Below are positions 1-7,111 of a stretch of DNA of 9,770 nt, piece by piece. Each line of letters begins with the position of its first letter. The stretch's first letter is position 1. The DNA is taken from positions 1-9,770 of the forward strand of contig JAEYRW010000116.1 in assembly GCA_023435435.1 (NCBI GenBank), in the 5' to 3' direction. The position numbers and the translations under genes were made by a program. Source of the DNA: Bacillota bacterium. GTDB taxonomy: Bacteria; Bacillota; Clostridia; Christensenellales; Aristaeellaceae. The notes below the pieces were generated by a model, which was not told the DNA's origin, did not search any database, and saw nothing but the letters and a program-made list of their open reading frames with translations.

Positions 1-25
1 CCCCCCCCCCCCCCCCCCCCCCCCC
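1..25. repeat. Homopolymer run of 25 C at the window edge
   Basis: The first 25 bases are all C, followed by gtctcccc and then the stop codon of the glycoside hydrolase gene 14 bases further on. A pure tract of this length at a sequence edge is most simply an assembly or sequencing artefact, because poly-G calls on the other strand are typical of two-colour Illumina chemistry. A genuine slippery tract downstream of the gene cannot be excluded. Confidence 0.85.
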
Positions 26-39
26 GTCTCCCCGTTCCC

Positions 40-3000
40 CTACACTTCCTCCAGCGTATATGTGGCGATCCTGGCAAATCCGGTCATGCCGTAGTCCTGC
101 GGATCGCAGTCGGTGAGGCTTGCCATCAGCGGGCCGAGGGGGTTGTCGCCGCCCTCGTCCATCTCGCCCATGGAGGTAGACTCGCTCATGAGTTCCATGA
201 ACCGGCCGATGAGCCCCGCGAAGTAACCGCGGGCGCGCAGCCGGTTGGTGAGGGTGGAGGAAACCTCCACGGCGATATCGTTTTTGCCGGGCTTCACGAG
301 GGCGGTGATGTCGATCTCAGGCCGGTCGAAGTCTACGCCGGGGGTTTTTACGCCGTTGACATAGACCGCACAGGTCTGGCCGTTCACGGAGCCGATCATG
401 AGCTTGGCGACGTTCTTGGGGCCCCAGGAATCGGGGAGGGTGAACGCGGCGGTGTAGAAGCCCACGCCGGAAACGTTTTCGCCGATTTCCGGGATGTCCT
501 TCCAAGGTTTCAGTTCCACGGCGCCCGCGTCGAGCACGGTCTTTTTCGTCTCGTAGCAGACCTCCTTGCTCACGTAGCCGAGCCCGCGGTCCTCGGTGAT
601 CTCCACCTTCTCGCCCGCATCCCAATCCTCCACCTTGAGGTGCCAAACGGGAATATCCACGTCGGCGGGCACATCGATTTGCACGGTTTTTGCCGTCCCG
701 TCCGCAAGCCTTGCCACATACGCGCCGGACTTGCGCGCGCCGAGGAAAAGCCTTCCGTCCGCAAGCCTGGCAAAGGAGGCGTCCGTTCCCACCACGCGCG
801 GCCCGGGCTTCTCGGAGAGATCGAGACCCACCATGCACGCCTGACCGGGATTGAGCGTGAGCGCGACGAGGGTGCGGCCGTCCCTTGCGTCGTACTGGGC
901 GTAGGGCTCCACCTTGCCCGTCCAGCAGTCGATCCAATAGGGCACGCCCTCCCCTTCCAGCTCCGCCGTGAAGAAGACCGGCTCCTTTTCGGTGTACATG
1001 CAGTTATAAAAGTAGGCGTAGCGCGCGTCGCCGTCCGCCCGCAGGAAGGGCAAGACGTTCCGGTTGGGCACGGCGAAGCGGACGCGGGGCTCCACGCCCA
1101 GTTTTTTCAGCGCCGGCAGCGCGTTTTCGGGCCCGTCCACCGCGGCGACGTTGGGAAGCGCTTTCATCTCGGCCACCACAACCGCAAGCTCCGCGTCTCC
1201 GCCGTCGTTGAAGGGGGTCTGCGCGGCAGCCCTTTCGTGGGTGACGTCCATGCCCACCGCGAGAGTTTCGGTGACGCCGTTGACGAACACAATTTTGAGG
1301 CCCTTCTTCGCCCAGTCGCGCATGCGCTTCGCCTCGGGAAGGGACAGCGCGCCCTGATAGACCACCAGCGCCTGGTAGCCGGGGCCGTCCGGGCAGACGG
1401 TGCCGTCGAAACCCGCGTCGTGGAGGAGCTGCGGCGCGAAGTAATCGTATGTGTAGCCCGCGTTCTGAAGGTCGGTGTTCTGCCAGTACAAGCCCTTGTT
1501 GTCGCGCATGAGGGCGTGTTCATACACATGATCCTCGCCGCCGGCCATCATCAGCATGTTGTTGAACGCGTAGTCGAGGCGCAGAATGCCCAGATCGATC
1601 CGGGGTTTCCCCTGCCTGAGCAGATACTGGTAGCGGGCGATCATGTCGTTCCAGTCGTTGTAGTGCCGGAAGGCGGGCTGACGCACGCCGAAGCGCTCGG
1701 AGAAGATGGGCCACATGCCTTCATGCCCCGGCCACTGGGTGGCCTTCTCGGAGCCGCAGATGGACGAATAGCCGTGGAGCACCGTGCGCGCGACGCCCGC
1801 GGCAAACTGGGTGAAGATGATCTGGGTGTAGAAATCGATGGGTTTTTTGTAGTTGGCGAGGGTCGCGCCGGTCTCCGAAGAAAAGAGGCGGTTGTAAATG
1901 TGCGCCGTGCCCGCAAGGCCCCGATAGGAATCAATCTGGCTGGCAAACTCCAGGGATTCGGTCTCGACGCCGTCCACGTACTTGCCGGGCTGGGAAATTT
2001 CAAACGGCAGCCCGTAGGAAATTTCCGCGCGCACGGTCATGCCCACCGAATGGAGCCACGACTGAATGGGCTTTAAGACGTTTTCCATGTACATGTCGGT
2101 CATGGTCTGGTAAAGGTCGTTCTTGAGCCGCGCCCAGAAGTCGGCGTCGGCGCAGCCGTAGCGGTACTCCGCCGTGGCGAGCATCATCATGCCCGCTTTT
2201 TTGAAGATCAGCGGCAGCTGCGGCGCGAGGTCGTAGCCGCGCCGGGCCTTGAACTCATCCATGAAATGATAGCCCCAGAACTGACCGCCGTTTGCAAACG
2301 TCGTAAGCTCCAGGGAGTCCATGTAGAGCTGCACGCGGCCGTTTTTGAGGATGTTTCCCCGGAGCGCGGGGGTCAATACCACCTCGTTCCAGTAATCGAT
2401 GAGGGCCTCGGTGCCGTATTTGTCGATGTAGTTGATGGTATAGGAAACGGCGCAGGAGGGCGAGGCCGTCTGGCCGGTGCCGTGCATCCAAACGGTGAAA
2501 AGCTCGTAGGCCGCATCGTCCGGGGCCTTCCAGTTGAGGAAGTCGTCCTTTACTTGGCCGGTGAGCACCACGCCGTCCCGGTGAAGAATTTTCTTGCCGT
2601 TTTCCTCGCCCGCGATTTTCGAGGCGACCACCGCGATGAGGGTGAGCGCATGAACATTGGGGCGTAACTTCTCCGGACGGGGCAGCTTTTTCGAATAGCG
2701 CGCGCCGGGCTCGAGGGTCTCGGCGATGTAGGTGAGCTCCTTGGCGGCGGACCTGTCGTCCGGTGTGATGGTGATGAGGTTTGCGTTCGACCAGTTGGTG
2801 CCGCTGGTCATGCTCGCGCCCATGCCGCGAGACGTGGCTTCTTCGAGGATCGTGTGCGTGTCGTGCACAAATTCCTCGCTGCCCCAGCCGTACCTTTTGG
2901 AGTCCGCGCCGAATTCGTCCATGGCGAGGAATTCTAACCCGCCGAAGCCGGCCTCGTCGAGCATTTTGATGTCGTTTTTGAGGGTCGCGTCGGTATGGAG

Positions 3001-3078
3001 ACCCTCCGCGAGCCACCAGCGCACATCGTTTCGATATTGGATGTCAGGCTTTAAAAGTTTCTGTTCAAGATTCCGCAT
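40..3078 (-). CDS. GH106-like glycoside hydrolase (alpha-L-rhamnosidase type)
   Basis: This is a 1012-residue protein. The N-terminus has the layout of the GH106 family: VRWWLAEG (19-26), then DIKMLDEAGFGGLEF (36-50), the first barrel strand and helix of a TIM-like catalytic domain that extends to roughly residue 500. Glutamates in conserved-looking settings, E352 (AEISYG) and E402 (SSETGAT), are candidate catalytic or substrate-binding residues; this is inferred. Residues about 870-955 look like a jelly-roll carbohydrate-binding or accessory beta-sandwich (VYVNGVK, ITALVKPGKN). There is no signal peptide or membrane segment, so the enzyme is probably cytoplasmic and acts on imported oligosaccharides or glycosides. 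Many characterised GH106 enzymes are instead exported. The ATG is preceded at a good distance by AAAGGAGGAA (3086-3095), which fixes the start. A Met- and acid-rich insertion (about 961-990) near the C-terminus looks family-atypical. The rhamnosidase specificity is a guess from the family; other glycosidic substrates are possible. Confidence 0.8.
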   Translation of the reverse strand: MRNLEQKLLKPDIQYRNDVRWWLAEGLHTDATLKNDIKMLDEAGFGGLEFLAMDEFGADSKRYGWGSEEFVHDTHTILEEATSRGMGASMTSGTNWSNANLITITPDDRSAAKELTYIAETLEPGARYSKKLPRPEKLRPNVHALTLIAVVASKIAGEENGKKILHRDGVVLTGQVKDDFLNWKAPDDAAYELFTVWMHGTGQTASPSCAVSYTINYIDKYGTEALIDYWNEVVLTPALRGNILKNGRVQLYMDSLELTTFANGGQFWGYHFMDEFKARRGYDLAPQLPLIFKKAGMMMLATAEYRYGCADADFWARLKNDLYQTMTDMYMENVLKPIQSWLHSVGMTVRAEISYGLPFEISQPGKYVDGVETESLEFASQIDSYRGLAGTAHIYNRLFSSETGATLANYKKPIDFYTQIIFTQFAAGVARTVLHGYSSICGSEKATQWPGHEGMWPIFSERFGVRQPAFRHYNDWNDMIARYQYLLRQGKPRIDLGILRLDYAFNNMLMMAGGEDHVYEHALMRDNKGLYWQNTDLQNAGYTYDYFAPQLLHDAGFDGTVCPDGPGYQALVVYQGALSLPEAKRMRDWAKKGLKIVFVNGVTETLAVGMDVTHERAAAQTPFNDGGDAELAVVVAEMKALPNVAAVDGPENALPALKKLGVEPRVRFAVPNRNVLPFLRADGDARYAYFYNCMYTEKEPVFFTAELEGEGVPYWIDCWTGKVEPYAQYDARDGRTLVALTLNPGQACMVGLDLSEKPGPRVVGTDASFARLADGRLFLGARKSGAYVARLADGTAKTVQIDVPADVDIPVWHLKVEDWDAGEKVEITEDRGLGYVSKEVCYETKKTVLDAGAVELKPWKDIPEIGENVSGVGFYTAAFTLPDSWGPKNVAKLMIGSVNGQTCAVYVNGVKTPGVDFDRPEIDITALVKPGKNDIAVEVSSTLTNRLRARGYFAGLIGRFMELMSESTSMGEMDEGGDNPLGPLMASLTDCDPQDYGMTGFARIATYTLEEV

Positions 3079-3104
3079 AAGGATCTTCCTCCTTTACGCA
3101 TACA

Positions 3105-3133
3105 ATGATATACGATTTACGAGGAATTTGCAA
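3105..3133 (-). promoter_or_regulatory. Sigma-A-type promoter of the glycoside hydrolase gene
   Basis: On the minus strand, TTGCAA (3128-3133) and TATCAT (3105-3110) are separated by 17 bases. They match the housekeeping consensus at 4 of 6 and 5 of 6 positions. The expected transcript start lies about 20-25 bases before the ATG, just upstream of the ribosome binding site at 3086-3095. An imperfect palindrome (3097-3114, halves cgcata and tatacg) overlaps the -10 box and start point and could be an operator. The rest of the 93-base gap after the amidohydrolase shows no convincing terminator. Confidence 0.55.
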
Positions 3134-3171
3134 TCCGTGCGCGCACAAGTGGTCGCCTGGAGCAAAGTTAT

Positions 3172-3987
3172 CTATTTCCGACTTTCAAGTAACCGGAAGG
3201 CGTTTTCATGGGAGATGAGGTTCTTTTCCGCCCCCGAAAGGCCCAGGTTTTCAAGAAATGCCCAGGATTCCGTGCGGGGACGCGACCAGGGCGAATCGCT
3301 GGCAAACAGCACCCGCTCGGCGCCGAAAAGCCTTATGAGATCGAGACAGGTGTCGGCGGGCATCTCTTTTTGCACATACGCGGTGTCTATGTAACAGGGG
3401 GAATCCGCAAGGTATTTCGCCACATCGTCCCACATGCGGAAGCCGCCCATGTGCGCCGCGACGACGGTTACACCGGGCGCCGCGTCCATGGCGCTGAGTA
3501 GGCGTAGGGGCGTGCAGTGGACGGGCGGCTCGTACCCCACGTCCTCCCCCGCGTGAAACACCACGATGAGCTTGAGCGCCGCGCATTTTTTGAGCACGCG
3601 GACGGATTCGGGCGAATCCACGAAAAATTCCTGAAACTCCGGGTGGAGCTTGATGCCGGGAAAGCCGCACGCGGCCGCTTCCTCGAGGGCGGCCTCCCAA
3701 TCCTCCTGCATGGGGTGGACGGAGCCGAACGGGACGATTTTCCCGCTTTCGAGGGACTTCGAAAAGCGGTTGACGCTCGCGGTATTCTGGGGCCGGGTGG
3801 CGATGGGAAGAAGGACGCTTTTGTCAATCTGTTCCTCCTCCATCAGGCGCAGAAGCCCCGCCGCCGTGCCGTCCGCCGCAGGCAAAATGGATTCGCCCTG
3901 GCGCTTCTCCATCCGCTCGATGAGAAGCCCCAGCGCGCGCGGGGCGATGGCATCCGGAAACGCGTGGGTGTGAAAGTCGATGAGCAT
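3172..3987 (-). CDS. Amidohydrolase family 2 metal-dependent hydrolase
   Basis: This is a 271-residue TIM-barrel hydrolase of the amidohydrolase-2 (PF04909) type, a family that includes decarboxylases and lactone or amide hydrolases. The metal-site pattern is complete: H6 and H8 in DFHTHAF at the N-terminus, GIKLHP with K113, H145 in VVFHAG, H179 in AAHMGG, and D231 in FASDSPW near the C-terminus, where the family's last metal ligand sits. No signal peptide is present, so it is cytoplasmic. The ATG at 3985-3987 has AAAGGA nine bases upstream on the minus strand. The substrate cannot be told from sequence. It lies upstream of and co-directional with the glycoside hydrolase gene, 93 bases away. 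A shared role in breakdown of a glycoside or its aglycone is possible but not shown, and each gene seems to have its own promoter. Confidence 0.87.
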   Translation of the reverse strand: MLIDFHTHAFPDAIAPRALGLLIERMEKRQGESILPAADGTAAGLLRLMEEEQIDKSVLLPIATRPQNTASVNRFSKSLESGKIVPFGSVHPMQEDWEAALEEAAACGFPGIKLHPEFQEFFVDSPESVRVLKKCAALKLIVVFHAGEDVGYEPPVHCTPLRLLSAMDAAPGVTVVAAHMGGFRMWDDVAKYLADSPCYIDTAYVQKEMPADTCLDLIRLFGAERVLFASDSPWSRPRTESWAFLENLGLSGAEKNLISHENAFRLLESRK

Positions 3988-4008
3988 GGAACCACATCCT
4001 TTGGCCGC

Positions 4009-4017
4009 AGTATAGCA
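4009..4017 (-). promoter_or_regulatory. Extended -10 promoter for the amidohydrolase gene
   Basis: The minus strand reads TGCTATACT: a TATACT box (4009-4014) with the TGn extension that can compensate for a weak -35. No good -35 hexamer is seen at 16-18 bases, where the sequence is AT-rich. The predicted start would leave a leader of only about 15-17 bases that just contains the ribosome binding site. It lies immediately downstream of the terminator at 4035-4058, which makes a separate promoter here sensible. Confidence 0.5.
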
Positions 4018-4034
4018 TGGATTTGTTAAAATTT

Positions 4035-4058
4035 AGCCCGGGCCTTTCGGCCCGGGTT
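4035..4058 (-). terminator. Rho-independent terminator of the spoIIR-sleB-ypeB-mazF cluster
   Basis: There is a perfect 8-bp GC stem, CCCGGGCC (4037-4044) with GGCCCGGG (4049-4056), and a TTTC loop. A-T and G-U pairs at 4035-4036 and 4057-4058 extend it. On the minus strand it is followed by AAATTTTAAC, a moderate T-rich tail. It begins 28 bases after the mazF stop codon. On the plus strand the tail TTGCTTTTG is also T-rich, but no plus-strand gene ends here. Confidence 0.8.
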
Positions 4059-4086
4059 GCTTTTGCGGATCACCGGATGTCCGCGT

Positions 4087-4437
4087 TCACTGGGAAAGCG
4101 GAAACCCCAGCGATATTTTCAGCGCCTCGCCGACCTTATCCATGATCTCGGGCGGCAGCGTGCCGATGCGCTCGCGCAGCCTGCGCTTGTCGAGGGTTCG
4201 GATCTGTTCGGCGAGAATGACGCTGTCCTTCTGGAGTCCGTTGCCATCGGCGGGAACGGGCACGTGGGTGGGCAGCCGTGCCTTATTGACCTGTCCGGTG
4301 ACCGCGAGAACGATCACGGTGGGGCTGTGCCGGTTGCCGACGTCGTTTTGTATGACGAGCACAGGCCGGATACCGCCCTGCTCCGAACCGACCACGGGAT
4401 CCAGACAGGCGCTGTACAGATCGCCCCTGTTTATCAT
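4087..4437 (-). CDS. ndoA: MazF/PemK-family endoribonuclease (EndoA/NdoA type)
   Basis: The 116-residue protein has the same length as Bacillus subtilis EndoA and matches it closely in the signature regions: INRGDLYSACLDPVVGSEQG (2-21), RPVLVIQND (24-32), KARLPTHV (52-59) and DSVILAEQIRTLDK (71-84). The residues equivalent to the EndoA catalytic pair, R24 and T47, are present. Known family members are single-strand mRNA interferases that cut within short sequences such as UACAU; cleavage specificity here is unknown. The start was chosen at the ATG (4435-4437) that aligns with the EndoA N-terminus. A weak GGAG lies about 11 bases upstream. The frame stays open upstream to a GTG at 4525-4527, and ATGs at 4513-4515 and 4510-4512 have GAGGGGGG before them, so a form 25-30 residues longer is possible. 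No antitoxin gene is adjacent: the upstream neighbour is ypeB, 86 bases away. Confidence 0.88.
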   Translation of the reverse strand: MINRGDLYSACLDPVVGSEQGGIRPVLVIQNDVGNRHSPTVIVLAVTGQVNKARLPTHVPVPADGNGLQKDSVILAEQIRTLDKRRLRERIGTLPPEIMDKVGEALKISLGFPLSQ

Positions 4438-4523
4438 GGGATCACGCTCCGCGTAGAGGGTCTGCCCCATACTATGCTGGTAGCCCTCCCGCCGCGAATC
4501 CATCCTTTGCATCATATCCCCCC

Positions 4524-5846
4524 TCACATCACGAGCGTTCCGGTGCCGTCGGACACCACCTGCATGATCTCCACTTCCTCGCCCGTCATGGCGTCCACGT
4601 AGATGAGGTACGTATCCCCGGCGCTGGTGGCCGAGATCTCATAGCACATCTTTTCCGACAGTCCGTAGGGGATCACGCACAGGGTCACCGATTCCACGCT
4701 CAGCCGCGGACTCACGTATTTGGTGGCATCCGTTTCCGAAATTGCCGGAATCTCCAGCGTCCTGTCCGCGTGGTTCCTGAGGTAGTTCCCCGCCTCCACG
4801 CCGATGATCGCGCCGTTGTCCATGGATATCTGCACCTTGACAAGGTCCGGGTACAGAACGACGCTGTTCTGGGTGGCCGCGTAATTGACCGTGAGAATGT
4901 TGTCGTACTGGGCGTAATAGTTCATGTCCATGCTTCCGTAGCCCCGGGAAAGCAGGAACGCCTGGGTCTTGCCGAGGCAGTCCGTGACCGACAGGTTGGC
5001 GGCCGTCACCTCGTCCGCACACAGGATATACATAACGCGCCCGCCCTGCTTGGTCACCGCCGCGGAGAGGCTGTACCCGTTGGCCGTAAGGCTGAAGTCA
5101 TAGCATGGGATGTCCTGCACGCTTTCACCGTCAAGGCTCAACTGCGTCACGGCGTCCGCGCCCACGTATTCCCGGAGAAGCCTCGTCGCTTCCTCGCCCG
5201 TCACCTCCGAAAGGCCCTCCAGCGCCTTGAAGTTGGCGCCCTGGGCGCCGTCCGAGAACGGCCCGTCATACAGAAGCACCGGATAGTCCGCCGCCTCGTT
5301 GGAGATGGGCGTCAAATCCTGCTCCATGGCGAGGTCGCCCGAGAACGTCACCGCGCCCGACTCGTACCGGTCGAGCAGGTCTCCCAGCCCGACGGTGAGC
5401 TGCGCGGCCGTCTCCGAAAGCTGGGCGATGGTGGAATACTGCTCGTCCGAGATGTCCGTGCCCTGGGCGAGCTGGCGCAGAAGCGTCTGCGAAAAGTCGC
5501 CGATCTGGTTGACGTACTTGATGGTTCCGGCCGTCACCGTGGTGCCCACGGGGAGCACAGCCAGGTTCGATTCCGCGCCCTGGGCCTGGCGGATGATGTC
5601 CGAAAGGATGGTTTCCCGGGCGCTTCCGCCCGCGACACCCAGCTTATTGAGGTTCACCGCCATGGATTCCGTCAGCTCGCACGTTTCGTAAAACGCCTTG
5701 GAATAGATGCTGGTGATCGTGTTGTTGGCGGTGTTGAGGTCGCGCGTGCGCGCGAAGGCGAGCACCGTGAGCGCCACGGCGGCCACGCCCAGCACCACCA
5801 GTGCCACCAGCGGCCAATTCCTTTCCCGAATCGCAATTCTTTGCAT
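4524..5846 (-). CDS. ypeB: Germination protein YpeB
   Basis: This is a 440-residue protein with a single N-terminal membrane segment (about 11-32, after the basic start MQRIAIRER), then a long extracytoplasmic part. The hallmark YPVLLYDGPFSD at 188-199 is the YpeB signature. The C-terminal half has the PepSY-like repeats of the family (for example YILCADEV and the final YLIYVDAMTGEEVEI). In Bacillus, YpeB is needed for SleB to accumulate stably in the spore and is degraded at germination; it sits in the forespore inner membrane. The order sleB then ypeB, 11 bases apart, matches that partnership. The ribosome binding site AGGGGG overlaps the TAG stop of sleB and precedes the ATG by 8 bases, so the two genes are probably translationally linked. 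The length is typical of the family and no residue looks disrupted. Confidence 0.95.
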   Translation of the reverse strand: MQRIAIRERNWPLVALVVLGVAAVALTVLAFARTRDLNTANNTITSIYSKAFYETCELTESMAVNLNKLGVAGGSARETILSDIIRQAQGAESNLAVLPVGTTVTAGTIKYVNQIGDFSQTLLRQLAQGTDISDEQYSTIAQLSETAAQLTVGLGDLLDRYESGAVTFSGDLAMEQDLTPISNEAADYPVLLYDGPFSDGAQGANFKALEGLSEVTGEEATRLLREYVGADAVTQLSLDGESVQDIPCYDFSLTANGYSLSAAVTKQGGRVMYILCADEVTAANLSVTDCLGKTQAFLLSRGYGSMDMNYYAQYDNILTVNYAATQNSVVLYPDLVKVQISMDNGAIIGVEAGNYLRNHADRTLEIPAISETDATKYVSPRLSVESVTLCVIPYGLSEKMCYEISATSAGDTYLIYVDAMTGEEVEIMQVVSDGTGTLVM

Positions 5847-5857
5847 CTCAAAACCCC

Positions 5858-6532
5858 CTACACCGCGAAGTAGTGGTTGCCGATGACCGCCACCACCGTT
5901 CTCGTGCGGATCCAGGTATCGCTCGTGCCCTTGGGGTTATAGAAGTACAGCGCGCCGCCGGAAGGGTCCCAGCCGTTGAGGGCGTCCAGCGCCGCGCGGA
6001 TGCAGCTCGAGTTGGGCGTGTTGTTGATGGAGCCGTTGGAGACGCAGGAAAACGCCCCCGACTGGTAGACCACGCCGCTCACCGTATTGGGGAATTTTGA
6101 AGAGCCGACGCGGTTCAGGACCACCGCCGCCACCGCCACCTGACCCTTGTACGTCTCTCCCCGTGCCTCGCCGTACACGAGCTTCGAAAGAAGCCTGTGG
6201 TCCGCCGAGATGATCGTCGCGGACGACGAGCTGGTGGCGGACGACGAGGAGGAGAACGTGAGGCCCATCTTGGCGGCCGTCGCGGAACCGACCTTACCGT
6301 CTATCGTAAGGCCGTTGTTTTTCTGAAACCATTTCACCGCGTCGCGGGTCACGGTTCCGTAGTAGCCCGTCGCCGAGCCGTCCATATAGCCCCAGGCGAT
6401 GAGCTTTTGCTGCACCTTCGTGACGTTTGTCCCGGTGGAGCCCACCTGCAGAACCGTCGCGGCCAGCGCCGTTTGCGGTACAAGCGCCACAAGGAAGATC
6501 AGCGCCAAAAGCGCGGCCATGGGTCGTTTCAT
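5858..6532 (-). CDS. sleB: Spore cortex-lytic enzyme SleB
   Basis: This is a 224-residue preprotein. Residues 1-24 form a signal peptide (MKRP, hydrophobic core, then PQTALA before a likely cut). Residues about 28-90 are a peptidoglycan-binding_1 domain (LQVGSTG, VQQKLIAWGY, GYYGTVTRDAVKWFQ, GLTIDGKVG). A Ser/Ala/Thr linker follows at 93-106. Residues 110-224 are the Hydrolase_2 (PF07486) catalytic domain, with VYGEARGE (119-126) holding the probable catalytic glutamate E122, then GQVAVAAVVLNRV. The family enzyme is a lytic transglycosylase that opens muramic-delta-lactam cortex during germination. The start ATG overlaps the spoIIR stop as TAATG, preceded by GGGGGTGG; starts further upstream lie inside spoIIR and lack the signal peptide logic. 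Two 12-base direct repeats (6219-6230 and 6237-6248) encode the Ser linker. Confidence 0.95.
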   Translation of the reverse strand: MKRPMAALLALIFLVALVPQTALAATVLQVGSTGTNVTKVQQKLIAWGYMDGSATGYYGTVTRDAVKWFQKNNGLTIDGKVGSATAAKMGLTFSSSSSATSSSSATIISADHRLLSKLVYGEARGETYKGQVAVAAVVLNRVGSSKFPNTVSGVVYQSGAFSCVSNGSINNTPNSSCIRAALDALNGWDPSGGALYFYNPKGTSDTWIRTRTVVAVIGNHYFAV

Positions 6533-7053
6533 TATGCGCCACCCCCAAATACGTTCATCAGCCATTCGACAATGGCGGAGTAATAAATGACGTCCTCCGT
6601 CTCCGGGTCGGGCACGCACAGCGTGGGATAGAGTACGCACCACCAGTTGTGCCCCTCGCCCGATCCGATGACCACCCGCAGCGCGCGGTAGTCGCCCGCG
6701 GGCACGGTCGCGCCGTCGTATTCCCGGTCCGGGAACGCGTATACGCCCGTTTCGACATGTATCTCGGCGGGATTTCCCTCTTGGTCGGCCACCGCCTGCG
6801 CCGCCTTCTGAAAGCCGTCCGTGTTTTCACAGATGAGCGCGTACGCCTCGTCCGCGCTTTCGCAGTCCTTCAGCAATTCCTGCGCGTACAAGAGCACTCC
6901 GTCGCGCACCCGCAGCTTAAACGCCTGATCCTCCTGCGTATCGCTGTCCGCTACTACGTGCAGGCGCACCAGATCGTTAAAATATTCCGCGCGCGCCGCG
7001 CCCGCGCCCAAGACCAAAACCGCCGCCGCCGCGCATAAAATCCTGCGAAGCAT
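6532..7053 (-). CDS. spoIIR: Stage II sporulation protein R
   Basis: This is a 173-residue protein with a hydrophobic N-terminus (MLRRILCAAAAVLVLGAG, ending ARA), which fits export from the forespore. The SpoIIR core follows: FNDLVRLHVVADSDTQEDQ (27-45), KLRVRDGVL, then TGVYAFPDREY, and the Cys-bearing WWCVLYPTLCVPD near the C-terminus. SpoIIR is the forespore signal, sigma-F controlled in Bacillus, that activates the SpoIIGA protease to process pro-sigma-E in the mother cell. The start is fixed by GGAGGTGATGGG directly upstream of the ATG at 7051-7053. A longer frame reaching 7164 runs into the non-coding repeat and is not credible. At 173 residues it is somewhat shorter than the roughly 220 of B. 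subtilis. The stop overlaps the sleB start, so the two genes are coupled, unlike in B. subtilis, where they are at separate loci. Confidence 0.95.
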   Translation of the reverse strand: MLRRILCAAAAVLVLGAGAARAEYFNDLVRLHVVADSDTQEDQAFKLRVRDGVLLYAQELLKDCESADEAYALICENTDGFQKAAQAVADQEGNPAEIHVETGVYAFPDREYDGATVPAGDYRALRVVIGSGEGHNWWCVLYPTLCVPDPETEDVIYYSAIVEWLMNVFGGGA

Positions 7054-7111
7054 CCCATCACCTCCGTCGTTAGCGTCGGCGATTTTTGGGATTTTATACG
7101 GAAAGACGACG
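7054..7111 (-). promoter_or_regulatory. Probable spoIIR promoter region
   Basis: This short AT-richer stretch lies between the structured repeat and the spoIIR ribosome binding site. On the minus strand it contains CGTATAAAAT (7091-7100), which could be read either as a sigma-F/G-like -35 (GTATA) or as a sigma-A-like -10 (TATAAA). Neither reading has a convincing partner box: the candidate sigma-F -10 at 15 bases is GC-rich. Forespore control is expected from the biology of spoIIR, but the exact promoter is not resolved here. Confidence 0.3.

Noticed and set aside
640..2076. Long plus-strand open frame opposite the glycoside hydrolase gene
   Set aside because: The translation is rich in His, Arg, Gly and Val with no domain-like motifs, as expected from the antisense of a GC-rich gene, and the minus-strand gene is clearly real.
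4770..5873. 367-codon plus-strand open frame opposite ypeB
   Set aside because: It is the complement of a certain ypeB gene and shows no recognisable protein motifs.
6533..6643. N-terminal extension of sleB to 6643
   Set aside because: It lies inside spoIIR and would bury the signal peptide that begins at the TAATG overlap.
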